Positions 34,101 to 46,624 of a stretch of DNA of 64,000 bases are shown one piece after another. Each line of letters begins with the position of its first letter. The first letter of the stretch is position 1. The stretch spans positions 1 to 64,000 of the forward strand of contig JAYMGJ010000473.1 in the NCBI GenBank assembly GCA_037178675.1, read 5' to 3'. The DNA is from Scleroderma bovista. Taxonomy: Eukaryota; Basidiomycota; Agaricomycetes; Boletales; Sclerodermataceae. The notes below the pieces were generated by a model that was not told the origin of the DNA, did not search any database, and saw only the letters and a list, made by a program, of their open reading frames with translations. Made by a program: the position numbers and the translations under genes.

Positions 34101-35061
34101 GTGTGAATTCAGCGTCGCATCTGTGGAAGCGTTCTGGAATAGGATATGAAGTTGACCCAGCACCCAGGTGTCTAGGGCGGTAGCATCTGTATCGTGAAAC
34201 GAATCAGACAGCCCCCTATGAAAAGAACTTCGAGTTCACCTTTTGTAAAATCTTCTGCTTCTTCGTCATAACACCACGTTCGGACCTTTCCAGGAGTCGC
34301 ACCTTTAGCGAACATTGGCAATATATCGGGGGAACCAAAGGAAAACGTGTAGGTAGATTGATTGAAGACGGAGTCAAAGTCCACCTGATATGTGTAAGTG
34401 AAAAAAAGCGGTCCCACTTTCTTTGACTTACTGGGTTTGTCTTCCAGCCCTGGAAAATAGGATTTAGAGTATGCTTAAGCTATACACATAGTGTTACACG
34501 ACCTGACCTTGGTCACTGCGGAGACGTCTTCGTACATGCCTCCTGAGTATTGTGGGCACGAGGATGAAGATTCGATGAATGGTGAGCATGTCCAGACGCA
34601 CCGATGATAGCGACGTGTCCGGGACGACTCTCAGTGGGCACTCTAGTATGCGAGACACCGAAAGCACCGCGTTCCTCGACGATGGACCGCAAATGCGGTG
34701 CAACCACAGCTGGCGAATCAGCAAAAGGGAATGCATTTGGTGTGAACACAAGGTCAGCACGAAGGCCATCGGCTGAAAGAGCATGCAGACAAATGAATAA
34801 ATGCTGAACGGAAACGAGGGGCAGTTATTGACCGACAATAAGGACGAGACGTTTGGCCTCGCCTAGGGCTAGGCCATGGCGAGGCATGCCTTGTACGACG
34901 GGACTTGTAAAGTAGCAGTCGAATACCGATGCAATGAATACAACATGGAAGATAATGCCCAGCACAAGCAGCTTGGGGACATTATTGTGGGTGGACGCAT
35001 GAGTCATTACCGACCGCGTTGTATGGTCTTGTTTAGAGACAACTGGATCTTTGTTTGGCAT
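31166..35061 (-). CDS. MCD4: GPI ethanolamine phosphate transferase 1 (Mcd4/PIG-N)
   Basis: Fifteen exons were traced with consistent phase from 35061-34833 through 34772-34602, 34542-34508, 34449-34432 (18 nt), 34384-34240, 34186-34020, 33967-33823, 33764-33438, 33382-33187, 33128-32865, 32834-32791, 32743-32539, 32489-32387, 32338-32230 to one starting at 32173. The last part to 31166 is less certain. One TM helix near the N-terminus precedes the alkaline-phosphatase-like domain: [27 protein letters not shown] with the expected Thr nucleophile, [18 protein letters not shown], and [14 protein letters not shown] for metal binding. A multi-span PigN domain follows, ending [20 protein letters not shown]. 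It adds the side-chain ethanolamine phosphate to the first GPI mannose in the ER membrane. Confidence 0.93.
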
Positions 35062-35215
35062 AAATAGTGCATCGACTCAAGTCACTCAACGGCTACATAC
35101 GTTACTTTTCTTTGGCATTCATGGAGAGAATCCTCCAGACTATGTTGCCATGAAGGGCTTGCAACGAGCATCTTTATCATTGGCAGCAGAACAGTCCGAA
35201 AGTCAGATCCTCCCG
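35062..35215. promoter_or_regulatory. Short divergent promoter, MCD4 / 113-aa gene
   Basis: 154 bp lie between the MCD4 ATG (minus strand) and the ATG of the small plus-strand gene. No clear TATA box. The short spacing suggests shared regulation if both starts are right. Confidence 0.4.
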
Positions 35216-35706
35216 ATGGCGCGAAAATACGACGTTGACGATGTCCATGACACCCATGACGCCCACGACCTCCCGACCGGTATCCAGCTTCCCATCCAAT
35301 GCATTTTCTACACACTTTCCTGGATTGTCTGAATTCCATTTCGAGTTCAGGAAATCTAGGAAAGTGGAGTCTTCGACGCGGCGCTGTGCAAGAGACGGTT
35401 GGGATGTACTCTGATAAAACGGGCTACCCTGTGAGCGAATCAGAGCGTTTGGATGAACCTGGCCCTTCACTGCGCGTGGGCCTTGTCCATCGCGGGCGCA
35501 TGATCGATGTCTGTCTGGCACTTGGTAAGTTCAGTTGGTTTATCCTGCCACGTTGAAAAGGTCAGGGTGTTTGCGATGCTTAATGTCCATTAACTTGTCT
35601 AGTGCCTTCGGAGATCGCATGGGATCCGCTTACCCTCTTGATGACTGGATCGCTGACCCGAAATCCCGATAGCATCGCGCACTTGATGTCCTTGAAAATC
35701 AAATAA
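35216..35706 (+). CDS. Small three-exon gene of unknown function (113 aa)
   Basis: Exons 35216-35279, 35351-35524 and 35603-35706 join in phase through two clean introns: 71 bp (GTATCC...TTCAG) and 78 bp (GTAAGT...TCTAG). The product starts MARKYDVDDVHDTHD, has an Asp/His-rich first 20 residues, a central VGLVHRGRMIDVCLALVPSE, and ends HLMSLKIK. There is no signal peptide or TM helix. I do not recognise a family. The intron quality and frame continuity argue for a real gene that a simple ORF search would miss. Confidence 0.5.
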
Positions 35707-36269
35707 TGCCCCTCCATGCATCATTGTACAGACTAATTTCCAGGGGTGCTAATTCTAGGAACCAATAAAGAGCAGCCACAACGCAGGAGGACGGATAATG
35801 AGGCGGTTGCTCTTCCATTGTCCTCGCTCATCATTTCTCTCGATCACAGGGTGTTCGCCTTCCTCCTTGCGCATGTAATACATGCAGACTAATGCCTCAA
35901 GTCTCGCTACACATTCCTGAGACTGATTCTCAGTATCAGTTGCCACCTGTGCTGCACCTCTGACCAGGTTTCCTGTTCGATACTACGTGGCTCTCGGAAC
36001 TCAGATGGATACGATTCAATACATTGAGGTCACTTCCATTAGATACAACTGGGGGTTTATAAATTTATGGTGTTTCGACCTGATCCTGGGAAGTACAATT
36101 ATAGTTTACCTTGAGCTTCTATGTATACGTCGTTGATAATCAGAGTCGAATTTGATCGAAATAGTGCTGACCACACGGAGACAGACTGATAAGGGATCCC
36201 GGACAATCCACATCGAATATTATGACTTACCAAGACGTCGACCAAACAACCCACCCCACGTCTCTCAGA
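35707..36269. other. Intergenic, no gene seen
   Basis: Between two converging genes, so probably 3' UTRs. Nothing else is visible. Confidence 0.5.
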
Positions 36270-39200
36270 TCAAAAGTCATCTTCCCTGAGTAGATGCCCA
36301 TTCAAGATCTTGCCCATGTGGGTTAGCGAGAACCGCATACCCATCCTACGAAGTCCAATGAGGTGTCGCAGGAAAGGCAATGGAGACCTCTGGAAAGAAT
36401 ATGCTCTCTGGGCTCTCAATGGACGATGCGCAGGCTGTATAAAACCGTCATTCTGAACCTCGAAGTAACCTGCATCGTCGAGATCCTTGGCATAGACACA
36501 GAGGAAGCGACAAACTCGGATATATGTGTCGTAGTCGCGAAGATATAGCTGACCTGCGAACAAGTTTAGTTGATCCACAAGTGCTGTTGGTGCAGTCCAG
36601 TTGTGTGGAACAGTGGGGATATTGTACAGGAGTAGATCATCGCAAGGTCGCAATGCTTTGTGCGTACGAGGGGTGTAGATATGGAGGCAGACAGATTTGC
36701 TGGCCCTAATTTCGGGTAATAGTTCATTTGCTTCGAACGGACTGAGGATGACGAATATTGGTCCTGACGGAGAGGATCTCGAGAGCACCCAGTTTACAGG
36801 GCGAAGACACACGCCTGTTTTGCCGCCGCTGACGACCTTACAAAAGTCGGAGGTAACAAATATATTCTGGCTCCACGCAGGCATGTCTTCAAGGTGATTG
36901 GTGCCTACCACCGCAGGGCTGAAGACGCGATTGAACGCCCGGGTAGTGGGACTGAGGCATGCTCCCTTCACAAATTCACGGACATCCTTGGCGATCTCGT
37001 GCAAAGCAGGGGTCTCTTTTGGGGGCCGCTCCACCTGACGTTCACGCTCGACCTCATGCATGACTTCCCTTTCCTGTTCTTCGTCCAGATTCGGCTCAAG
37101 TAATGAGAGGAAACCGAGCTCTTGACATCGCTGCCGAATGTTCGGAATAGAGATGGTACCAAGGTCGCGAGGGCTCGTCCGGGCATACAACTCCTCGAGG
37201 GTTTTGGCATCTGGTTGGCACCACGCTCGTTTGACCTTATTCAATGAGATTTCACAGTCACAGAATTTAGACCATGAGTCATAACGCAAGCCATGATCTA
37301 TGCCTTGCTGGGACCAGAGGGACACGCGGCTTTCAATATCAGCACACGTTGCAGCCACTGCCCAGTGCAAGATGTCAATTGTATGGATGTCGTCTGACTC
37401 GCTTTTGAAAGTTGTGGTACGAATACTCCTGTCCACGTCCAGAGGCGCAAAAAACATGATAGAATGGGCACTTCCAAGTTTACGCATGCGCATACACCCT
37501 TCGACCTACATCAGTACCCATATCATAAGTAGATCACTGGTTGTCATACCTTGGGTTAAACGGTCCTTGGTAACTTTCGGTCCAAGGGTAACGGCAGCGC
37601 GGAAGCCGTCCGGAAATCTGATGTCTGTACCCCTTGTATGGGCGTCGTCTAGGTACACGACACACTGGTCGAGACGGTGTACGAAGGAAGACTCCAACAA
37701 GAGTTGCGTAGTTCCTTCCCGCGAGCGCACCGCCAACTCATCGTCTTCGTTGAAATAGATTGCAGCTAGTACGTCAGGTTTTGCCTCCAGCCATGCTGCG
37801 GCGAATTCGCTATTCCGAAGCTCCAGCACCTGTGCGCCGACGTCCAATATGACACGTATTTCTGGTCTTTGGTCAATCACCAATTCAAGGAATTCACGAG
37901 CTGTGCGACGCTCGCCATTCATTAGCGATGTTTTCATATAAGCATCATTTTCTGGTTGCAAGAGGTACGCAAGCACCCTCGCACTGGTCCCTCGCTGATG
38001 ATCTGGGTCCCGCTGCGTGATGGAGGTCGGTAGAAGATAACGGCCATCATTGGTGCCAGAAAATCCTTCGGGAAAGTGGTTCACAAAGGTTCAGTGATGT
38101 ACATAGTAGGGTGCACTAACCTGTGACAACATGCGCTTTCTCCTCCGCAAGATCCCAACTCGAGCAAGACAGCTTGAACGAAAATTCCTTGGCCTCTCTT
38201 GGGAAAACGACTTGCGACAGGTAGAAGTCTACGGTGGCTTTATTGCGCGAGAATATAGGTATGAAGTGATCGTTCCATTGCTCCGAAGATTCCGTGTTGA
38301 TCCCGCTCAAATGACGAAGGGCGTCTGGGACTAGCGACAAATCTCGGATCCACGCCTCGTATTCTTGCGTTGGGTCATCCTGCTGCAAAAGGCGCTCAAA
38401 ACACACCACCAGTTGCTCCCGAGTAAGTCCTTTGTAATAGTACGAAAGACAGGTAAGAACGACAGCAACGTCTGGTTGCCCGAATTCAGCCCTTGGCGCG
38501 GGCACGTCTTTCGCACGATAGGGAACAGCAAGCATAGTCCTCAAAGGCGCGAGGCCAAAGTCAACGCGCCACCTCCGCTCTTTCAGTGCGAACAACAATA
38601 TCCCAAAGGCCAGAAGTCCTCGCAAGTGCAGTAAACCAGTCCAGGCACGAGTGCTCCCCGTATAGCCCTGCACTGCTTGGATTTCAGAGGAGGGAATGTC
38701 TCTGAGTGTAAGGAAGTTAAAAATAGCATCCTGAACATACTGGGGTGCTTGACCGAAGCTATAGTTGGGGAGAAGGCCGTCCATGATATCTCGAGCTATC
38801 CTGAAGATCAGATCTTTTCCAGCATCGTGATGTAGGATACGAAAGTGAGGGAATGCCCCATGAGGGCGGGGTTCGATCTCTATCCCTCGAGGGAAACAGG
38901 ACTGAACAGAGGCAGCGCGGCGTTTTACGAGTCCCAGGATCTGCTGTGCACTGGTCCACCGTTCTGGGAAGCCCTCTAGAGGCCGTTGGGAATCGATTGT
39001 GTACACCAGTTGATTCCGGACATGCAGAATTTCGTCACATTCATCAAGGATGTCACGAACATGTGCAGTCAACCACCGTTGTATTCTCAGCAGCTCAGCG
39101 GCTATGATTTTATCTTGGCCAAGCTGCTTCTCGATGGTCATGAGCTTGAAAGAGAGTATGTGCTCTGGTTGAGTTACAAGGATTCCGCCTTCACGCTTGC

Positions 39201-42200
39201 ATTCTTCCAAGATTGCGAGCAAAGCTTCGACATCAAGCTGGTTGAATTTAAGGGATCGTGAAAATGGTAAATGGTAGATGCGTCTGTTAAGGAGCCCACC
39301 AAGGCGATCGACGAGGAGCTTGAACATTTGCGTGGTCAAGGCCTTGGGAACGACTACTCTGACGATCTGGTCGCCATTTGCAAGGGCTGAGGAGACCATC
39401 GGGATGATAACGGATGATTTCCCCTCACCCATATGTAACTGCAGGGTGGTGCTTTTACCCGATTGTGGAGCCATCATCTCACTTGCAACGTTGGCTTGGA
39501 TGCCTCGAATAAGGAAATTTCCTTCCAACTGATGAGGGGCGAAGCCATGTGAGACTGACAGGATACAGGTTGTGGAGCGACACTTACCTGGATGAGTAGC
39601 CAGTCAGGATATGATTCTGCCTCCCACCCATCACAGCCAATATTCCTAGTCTCTTTGCATAGGTCCTCGAATTGATCATGCGTCGCCAGAAGCAGCATTC
39701 GCCGGGCGCGTTGATACTCTAGGGAAAACTTTGCAAACGATATGAGACAGTCTCGCCAGAGAAGAGACACATCAATTCGGGATGTGGATGCAAGGCAGCC
39801 GAAGAGAGCCCTTGGCGTGGTGCGGGGCCACTGACCAGCTTCGCGGACTGCGCGTTCGCTCTTGGTTTGTGGGCCTAAACTGTGGGCAAGGATATATAAA
39901 CATTGGACGCATCTCTCCCTGCTTTCGACGTAATGTTCCCTAAATAGGTCCAGGTGTGTTAATGTCGGTGGGACCGGCGATGGTAATTTGTTATGGTAAA
40001 GCATAATATGACTCCTGCTCTGGTGAAGGTCGCTGGCGTATTGTGTTTGGAATGGATTTGCAGACCTTTGTCGAATCTTATCGATTATTTGGCGCAGCGC
40101 TTCGGCGCCAGACGTGGAAGGGATTTGGGTGGGTGCTGTGATGGTCTGCAGAGTCGCCCCACTTGATGGCAAAGTTGGCGGTGGGCGACTTGAAAGTAGG
40201 TTGGCTATGGTTATTTCGTGAAAAGCTTGAAGAGGCCTCCTAGTTTCAGTCGTAAAAATATAGTCTGACTGTTGATCTGGGGCAGCCTCTACTTGGCCCA
40301 GAATGTCCCGAACACGATCCAGGTATACCTTCAACTCCCAATTCCGGAAGCAGCTGGCAAACAACGTCACGACCTCGGAAGTTAACTCTCCAAGATTGTA
40401 TAAGGAATTGTCCAGAAAATCGCAAGGGGGCGGAGTCCTACATGGCCACCAGGTTGTCAATTTCGTCACGACGGTTTTGCTGTCTCTTTGGATCCGGCTC
40501 CTGTATTCCTGTACAGATTCTTCTGGACTTTCTTTGAATGATACTGAGCATGACGACACAAAGGTGCTGAGCTTCTCTTCCGTGGGCATGTATCCATCAG
40601 ACAAGTCATAGCTGGTATATACAGGGGGAATCTCGTGCTTGAACTGGGGGAGCACCGCCAAAGCGACCAAGGTATGAACGGCATTATCGAGATGTGAAGA
40701 GCTGTATGTCATCGCTGGCAGTGAAAACAGGAGTTGAAAGCGATGATGTTGCATGGAGCTCTGGCGGCACACGTCATACATCAGCAGCCAATCGTCCGGA
40801 AGATTTGGATTCAACCAGTCCCTGCTGTAGCGTAAAGATATCGTGGACCAGTTTGGGCCTGTTAGTGGTTGTAATGCTTTCTCCAGTTGGGAGTAGATGT
40901 CGATCGCCAATGACTTTTGCGGAGACCACAAATAGATGGATAGTGCAGCAAGATGTGCGCGACCTTCGGCGCTGGCGGGCTGTAGTATGTCACGCGCGTT
41001 ATAGGTGGCATCAACATTGTCGCCCGGGAGTGGTTCACGAAACTCCGGAGGATATAGAATTGCAGCTCTGAGCGAGGCTCGATGGAGAAGGTGTTCTTGT
41101 CGTGTCGGAAAGTCTGCGAACAGTGACGAGGAGTTTTGGTCATCGTGATGAAATAGCTGGAGGCTTTTATGAATTTCTACGATCGAAGCACAAGAGAGAT
41201 AAAGGCCATGGTGTTGAGAAGCGACAGGAAGAGATGCCCAGTGCACACGTTGCATGCACTGTAGGTGAGACGGGTACCATTCTCGCTTGGTAGTCAATGA
41301 CGCGATGCTATGGAAGAGTCTCGCATCTCGATGATCAATCTTCGTAAAAGATCTGCAGGCAGCAGAATGCAGTATAGAAAGTGCTTCTTCTGTACCCGTC
41401 ATCTTAGTCAGAGGGTCCACGGAGCACGGGTTACTGCTCAAGGCGTGCAAGTAAGCTCGATAAAGCCTGCTCGTAAGACTCCCATTGCCTGTGAGGCAGC
41501 CCATGTCGGTATCAATGCTATACGTCTGGTAGGTCATTCGCTGCTGGGGGGAGCCACCAATGTCAACCAAGACCCTGACATGATGGCCATGTCTTGAGAA
41601 CGAAACGTTGCCTTCTGGTATCAGCACGCGTCTCTGCTCGTCCGCAGTATTGAGCTTCGGTCGCAACACAAGCCGATTGACAAGGCCAAACATAGTTCCC
41701 ATAAACTGCGTATCGTCATAGACCATATCGGGGAGGTTACGAGACTCCAGCTCCCCATTGCAGTTGATGAAGAACGTAAGGCCATAGCGAGGTAATTCAG
41801 CACTCACTTCGGGTGTGGCACTACCCGAGGTCACCGTTATGACAAGATTCCGCGACATCTCGAGGGGTTCTAAGCGGCTAGATATCATTTTCCACGATGG
41901 GCTATGAATGTCCAAGAGCGTCGCATGACCTCTCTTCATGGAATGACGTCCAGGAGAAAACTGGATATACCAGTTATCTGGCGACGACTGCCACATCTCC
42001 GCAAGTGGGCGAACTTCGATTGACCTAGTGGTAAGATTGAGCCAGTGCACGTGGTTCTCGACGAAAACCGCTGGGAGGTCGGATTCCAGTTCTGAAGGAG
42101 GAACCAGCTGAAGAATGTCATCGCAGTGTGGTTCTTTCGCCCGTATTATCAGCTCTTTTTTAGCCATCCGGAAATAAACCTTGAGGGACTCTTTAGTTGG

Positions 42201-45200
42201 ATTCAGACACAAATTAGGCAAAGACACATACACGGTGCCCAGCAATCAAACCACGCGTGGCATATTCCATTCCAGCCATATCGCTAGGTGTGACATTTAG
42301 AACTCGCTGGAAGGAATCAACAATTCGTTCGGGTCAAGAAAAGATATACCCACATTAGGGAAGATGGACGTGAATAGAGAATTCTCTTGTATAGTATGTG
42401 GGAGTCTTCCCACAGCCTTTCCATCCACCAGCAGAGAGCCATTGAGGATATCCAGGTGCACCTCTTGCGACTTCTGGCCCTCGCATTCAAGAGTGCTGCT
42501 AGTGAACCAGCTGGAGTTGGCAGAGCCATCTCTGTGCCAACGAGAACCTTGACGGTATGTCGGCCAAACGCGTTTCACAGCGAGATCGATGCCATTGTTT
42601 CCTTCTTCAATGATATCACTAACTGCGTGCTGCAGTCTCCACAACAAGCGGCGATCCCGTTCAAGAAGTAGTCGGGACATCTTGCCGAGGGTATCCAATT
42701 TGGCAGGGGTATTGTCGTGGATAATAATTGCGCAGGATAATAGGATCTCGACATCTTCGGAAGAGTTGAAGAGTTGCGCTGCGTCAGCCACTTCTCCAAC
42801 GTCGAAAGTGCTGCGGCAAACGGCTGCCGTGTCACGAAGCCTAGAGCGAAGGTCCAACTTCTCGCTTTCGTTTGTGGTGCTCTCGAGCTTTGCCAAGAGT
42901 TCCACCACCCAGGAGAAGGTTTTTACGCGCACCGTGCGAAGCAACTGATAAGCCCGATGAGTAATGTCTACTCCATCCTCCACAGTGAGTGTCCTCGCGA
43001 GGAGCCGGGAAACCAGAAGCGTGACAGTGTCCATCGTCATGCCCTCCAGCCAATTCCCCGATACGGCCGCTACGAGGTGTTCGAGTTCCGTCAAGAGCGA
43101 ACAACAAAAGGATGGGCATTCGAGCTCCCGATGCCAAACCATTTCCCCGGTATTCGAGCAAGGGCCTACTTGGCCACCAGCCTGGGCGACGAGCATGTGC
43201 ACTTCGTCGCGACGAAAGCTCAGCGTGTTGGCGCGAATCTCCCGCAAGATATTCAGCCATTGTAGGGAAGGTCCGCTACGCAAGTGCCCAAATGCGATGA
43301 ACTCATGAATGGAAAGGTCTCGGTGGCAATCTGTTTGGTTGCAGATGACACCGTTTGAGGTGTGGGTAGTGTCTTGGAGATATTGCTGCAAGTTCTGATA
43401 CGGGCCAGAGTCGAGGTGATATGAACAGAGGGACGTGATGTCCAAAGAGCTGAAGGCATTGGGGACTCGAATGGATGCGTTGGTATCGAAATAGCGGAAT
43501 TTGAGACCATTGTTGACACAAACCTTACTCTCCACGTTTGGAATAGAAATCTCATCATAGTGAGACTTCGTGAATGGTTTGGTGTCGGATGCAAGTGTGA
43601 CACGGGACCTCCGGTGTTTAACGTAGTAGGAATGCAAGTCGTCATACTTCTCTAGCACGGTGTGGGGTTGTAAGGGCTCACGTGGCGGAGAGCAAAGGTC
43701 GACGAGAAGGTGAAAGGTAGCCGAACGCCACATATTAAACGCGATGGGACACTTCAGCTCGAAGACGACGATGGCTGCACGAGACGAATCCGCCGGCAGT
43801 GGCCATTCATGTACTCCAATCTTCATCCGCTTTATTCGATTCTTGAGCTTACACTTCTTACAGCTTCCACAACGCTTCTTCCGTTTTTCGCCCACAAATT
43901 TGTAATCATGAGTAGCGCGTGCCTCCTCTTCTCGGAGCTCTGCATGGCGAGCATTCATGTCCTGTAACTCCTTGACTTTCTTTGTCCTCGCGGAATTGGC
44001 ATCTTCGACAATTTTGGACATGGTTTCTTGCAACTCCGATGACTCGTTGTAATAGCGCACGGCAAAGCTATTCGCGTCCGCTTGGTCCGAGAAGACAGAC
44101 CAGCCAGCCTTGGCCGCCGAGCGGCGACCACGAATATATTGATACGCTAGACGTAACCGCAGGAGATTTTCAGGGTGTCGAACGAGAAGGCGCTCCAGTA
44201 GAGAAGTCGGTACCTCAGGGGAGTAGTCAGCGAACATGGGGATCCGTCTCACGACGAGTTTGTCTAATGCAATCCATAACTCAATCACGGTGAGAAACAT
44301 CCGCGAGACATCCTCAGGGTTGCCCTTGTAAGTTTGTAGGGCAGCTGTGGAGTAGCACTCTGCAAGGAAATCCAGCTTCTCTGAAGCACTGTCGATGTCT
44401 GACATTGAAATGCCCGCAACCCAGTTATCGATGCCCAACCTGACCTCATTCTCGACATCATATAGTGTCAAGTAGGGCTCGCGTTCGTGGGCATCCTTGA
44501 AGAAATTGCGATGGCCAAATAGAGAGGCTACCCAGCCATCCTCGAAGGAATCGCCATTGGCAGATAGAAAGTCATTCAGTGTCCCTCGTACACGACTTTC
44601 GGGTTTGAACGTGGACGAAGGAGAGGCGGAATAAATGCTAGACAGAGCATTGGAAATATAGTGGCTACTATGCGTCATGGAGAGCCGAGTATCGGCTGGG
44701 AGGTCGAGGGTGAAAGGAGCCCAGGGTGGAGAGCGGGCGTCAATTGCCTGCACCCGCTTCCATCTCGCATCAAGGAGAGTTCGAATCCTTGTACAAGTTT
44801 CCAAAACAGCGATCGAAAGCCATTCGGGTACTGAGTCTCCCAGCTTCATCATCCGACGACTTATTTTGGCAACTATCCACTGGAGCACGTCGTTGGACAT
44901 GTCGTGATGCAAGGCTTTCTGTGCGAGTTCATTCATGAAGAACAGTATGAATGTCTTGTAGATATTTTTGTCCAGTGTGTTGCGCTTGAGTGTTGTCTGT
45001 ATTCCAACTCTGAGGACTAACCAGAGTGGCGAACGACGCCAAGGAAGTCGAGATTGATTCCATACGACATCGTCGCCAATGCGTTTGGTGATCCGCTCAA
45101 TGTCAGCAGGCCTGCCTACTCCCCGTAAGATGCCGGTCAACAACTCCGTTATGTATCGGGGATGCACCGTGTCGCGCTCTTCATCCACCGTTGAGCCAGC

Positions 45201-45873
45201 CTTGTGCGTCTTGGGTGCTGTATCAAGATTATCTTCGTTCATCTGACAAAGAAAGTGCGCTAGCTCCGAAGCGAACAACGAGTCCCCAAAGACTTCGTTC
45301 GGAACAGCGATGGCAGGACCCGGATACGAGCACACTAGTTTACCACGTGTGCTCATAACTTCCTTCGCAGACGGGGAAACTTCGAAGGACTCCGCCAGGG
45401 TTTCGTCGGCATACTTTCTGAAAATGACTGCCGCATTCTGGGCACGGACATAATACAAGAGGACATCTGCCAACATATTCTTTCAGTAATGATGAGGGAC
45501 TCAATGAGGACTACTTGCCTCTGACGTTCATAGATTGCAGTTGAGAAGTGACGAGCTTCGCATCCAGTGCTTCGAAGGCCGTCGTGTCATTGAGATTATG
45601 AAGCATTCCAACTACGCGCTGCCAATGGAGGTTTTCTGGGTCACTGACATGGTCCGTATACGAGTGAGCAGAGGCGTATGCTGCTTTGGAGAGCGCATGG
45701 TCATTGGAAAGCGAATAGTCGTCTCCATCTGGAAGTTGCAAAGGACAAAACACATGAGTAATCTCGTACTGCAGCGTTTTGTCCCTAGCAACGTTTGAAT
45801 CTGCACTAGGTGATTTGTTGAGCATGAAAGTCGAGTCGGAATGAAAGTGGGAAGTAGTGGGACCAGTGACCAT
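36270..45873 (-). CDS. Giant DUF6606/DUF3638/DUF3645 protein (3,098 aa)
   Basis: Seven exons: 45873-45519, 45466-42322, 42283-42232, 42179-39588, 39528-38121, 38065-37550, 37498-36270. The N-terminal DUF6606 region shows EITHVFCPLQLPDGDD, VLLYYVRAQNAAVIF and ELLTGILRGVGRP. From about residue 2049 comes DUF3638 with a P-loop (LHMGEGKSSVIIPM, GEGKS at 2082-2086) and an acidic box DECDEIL (2210-2216). DUF3645 follows (VPYRAKDVPAPRAEFG, CLSYYYKGLTREQL). Databases often label this fungal family as a putative ubiquitin hydrolase, but I see no Cys-protease motif here. The ATP-binding motifs suggest an ATPase. Function in the cell is unknown. The first intron has a GC donor (GCAAGT), and the second is only 38 bp. 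The start at 45873 fits the family but is not proven. Confidence 0.9.
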
Positions 45874-45894
45874 GGACTGCGGTCTAATATGGTC

Positions 45895-46480
45895 TTAGAA
45901 GGCGTCTATCGCCACCTCGAGGCGCCCCTTTCCATTGATCTGCAACAACAAAATAGGCGATTCCGCGGTGTTATAGAGTAGCTGAAGACAACGATGGACC
46001 CACAGTATGCACGTGCTGATGGGAAGAGACATGTACAACAGAGTTCCAGAAGCGTGCCAACGCCACAGATAGTGTTGTGGGTGACTGGGGTGGGTGAGCA
46101 AGAAGACACCAAGAGCTTTGGAGATCTTGGACGACATATTCCGTCCTAGTATGGCTGTAAAACCAATTTTTGTGAGCCAAGCATTGTGGGACGCACCGTT
46201 GGCAATTTGAAAGAGACGGGGCTGATAAACTGACGCGGCAGAAATGGAACAACTTTTCCTTCCTCCACTCTATGGTGGTCTACCAGTTGTGCTCTAGCCA
46301 GGACTTCAAGAGCTTCTTGGCTTGACTGATTATCGTACCTGTAGCTTCGACTATGAGTGAGGCATTACTGGATGTCTCACTCACCATCGACGATACAGGA
46401 TGGTGACCAGGCTAGTACCCGTGACACGGGGACAACGGCTGTTCGGAGTTTGAAATAGGGGAGAGGTTTCGAACGTAGTC
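45895..46480 (-). CDS. Possible spliced gene or relic just upstream of the DUF6606 gene
   Basis: A segment ending TSLVTILYRRW joins across a 46-bp intron (GTGAGT...CTACAG, about 46389-46344) in phase to YDNQSSQEALEVLARAQLVD and VVPFLPRQFISPVSFKLP. A further frame (MSSKISKALGVFLL to GRLEVAIDAF, stop at 45895) continues with good coding character, but I could not join it without a frame error. The stop lies 22 bp before the DUF6606 start and in the same frame, so it could be a lost upstream part of that gene or a separate decayed gene. Not recognised. Confidence 0.35.
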
Positions 46481-46531
46481 CCCTTCTATGCTTCGCGCTT
46501 AGCGTGCACTTCTGTAAAGTAACCGCACGAG

Positions 46532-46624
46532 TAAAGAAGTCGGTATCTCAGGGGGTTAGTCAGAAAACATAGGGATCTGTCTTGTGACAAGTTTGTCTAA
46601 CATGATGCAATCCATATCTCAATT
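46532..46624 (-). pseudogene. Degenerate fragment of the DUF6606/DUF3638 gene
   Basis: Similar over about 90 bp to 44199-44286 inside the second exon of the big gene, same orientation (shared gaagtcggta, gtagtcag/gttagtcag, gtttgtctaa, tgcaatccat). Most of the dozen or so differences are C-to-T or G-to-A. Confidence 0.7.

Noticed and set aside
40303..40611. Plus-strand frames inside the DUF3638 gene, for example 40303-40611 and 43710-43967
   Set aside because: They are antisense to well-conserved coding exons and show no domain of their own.
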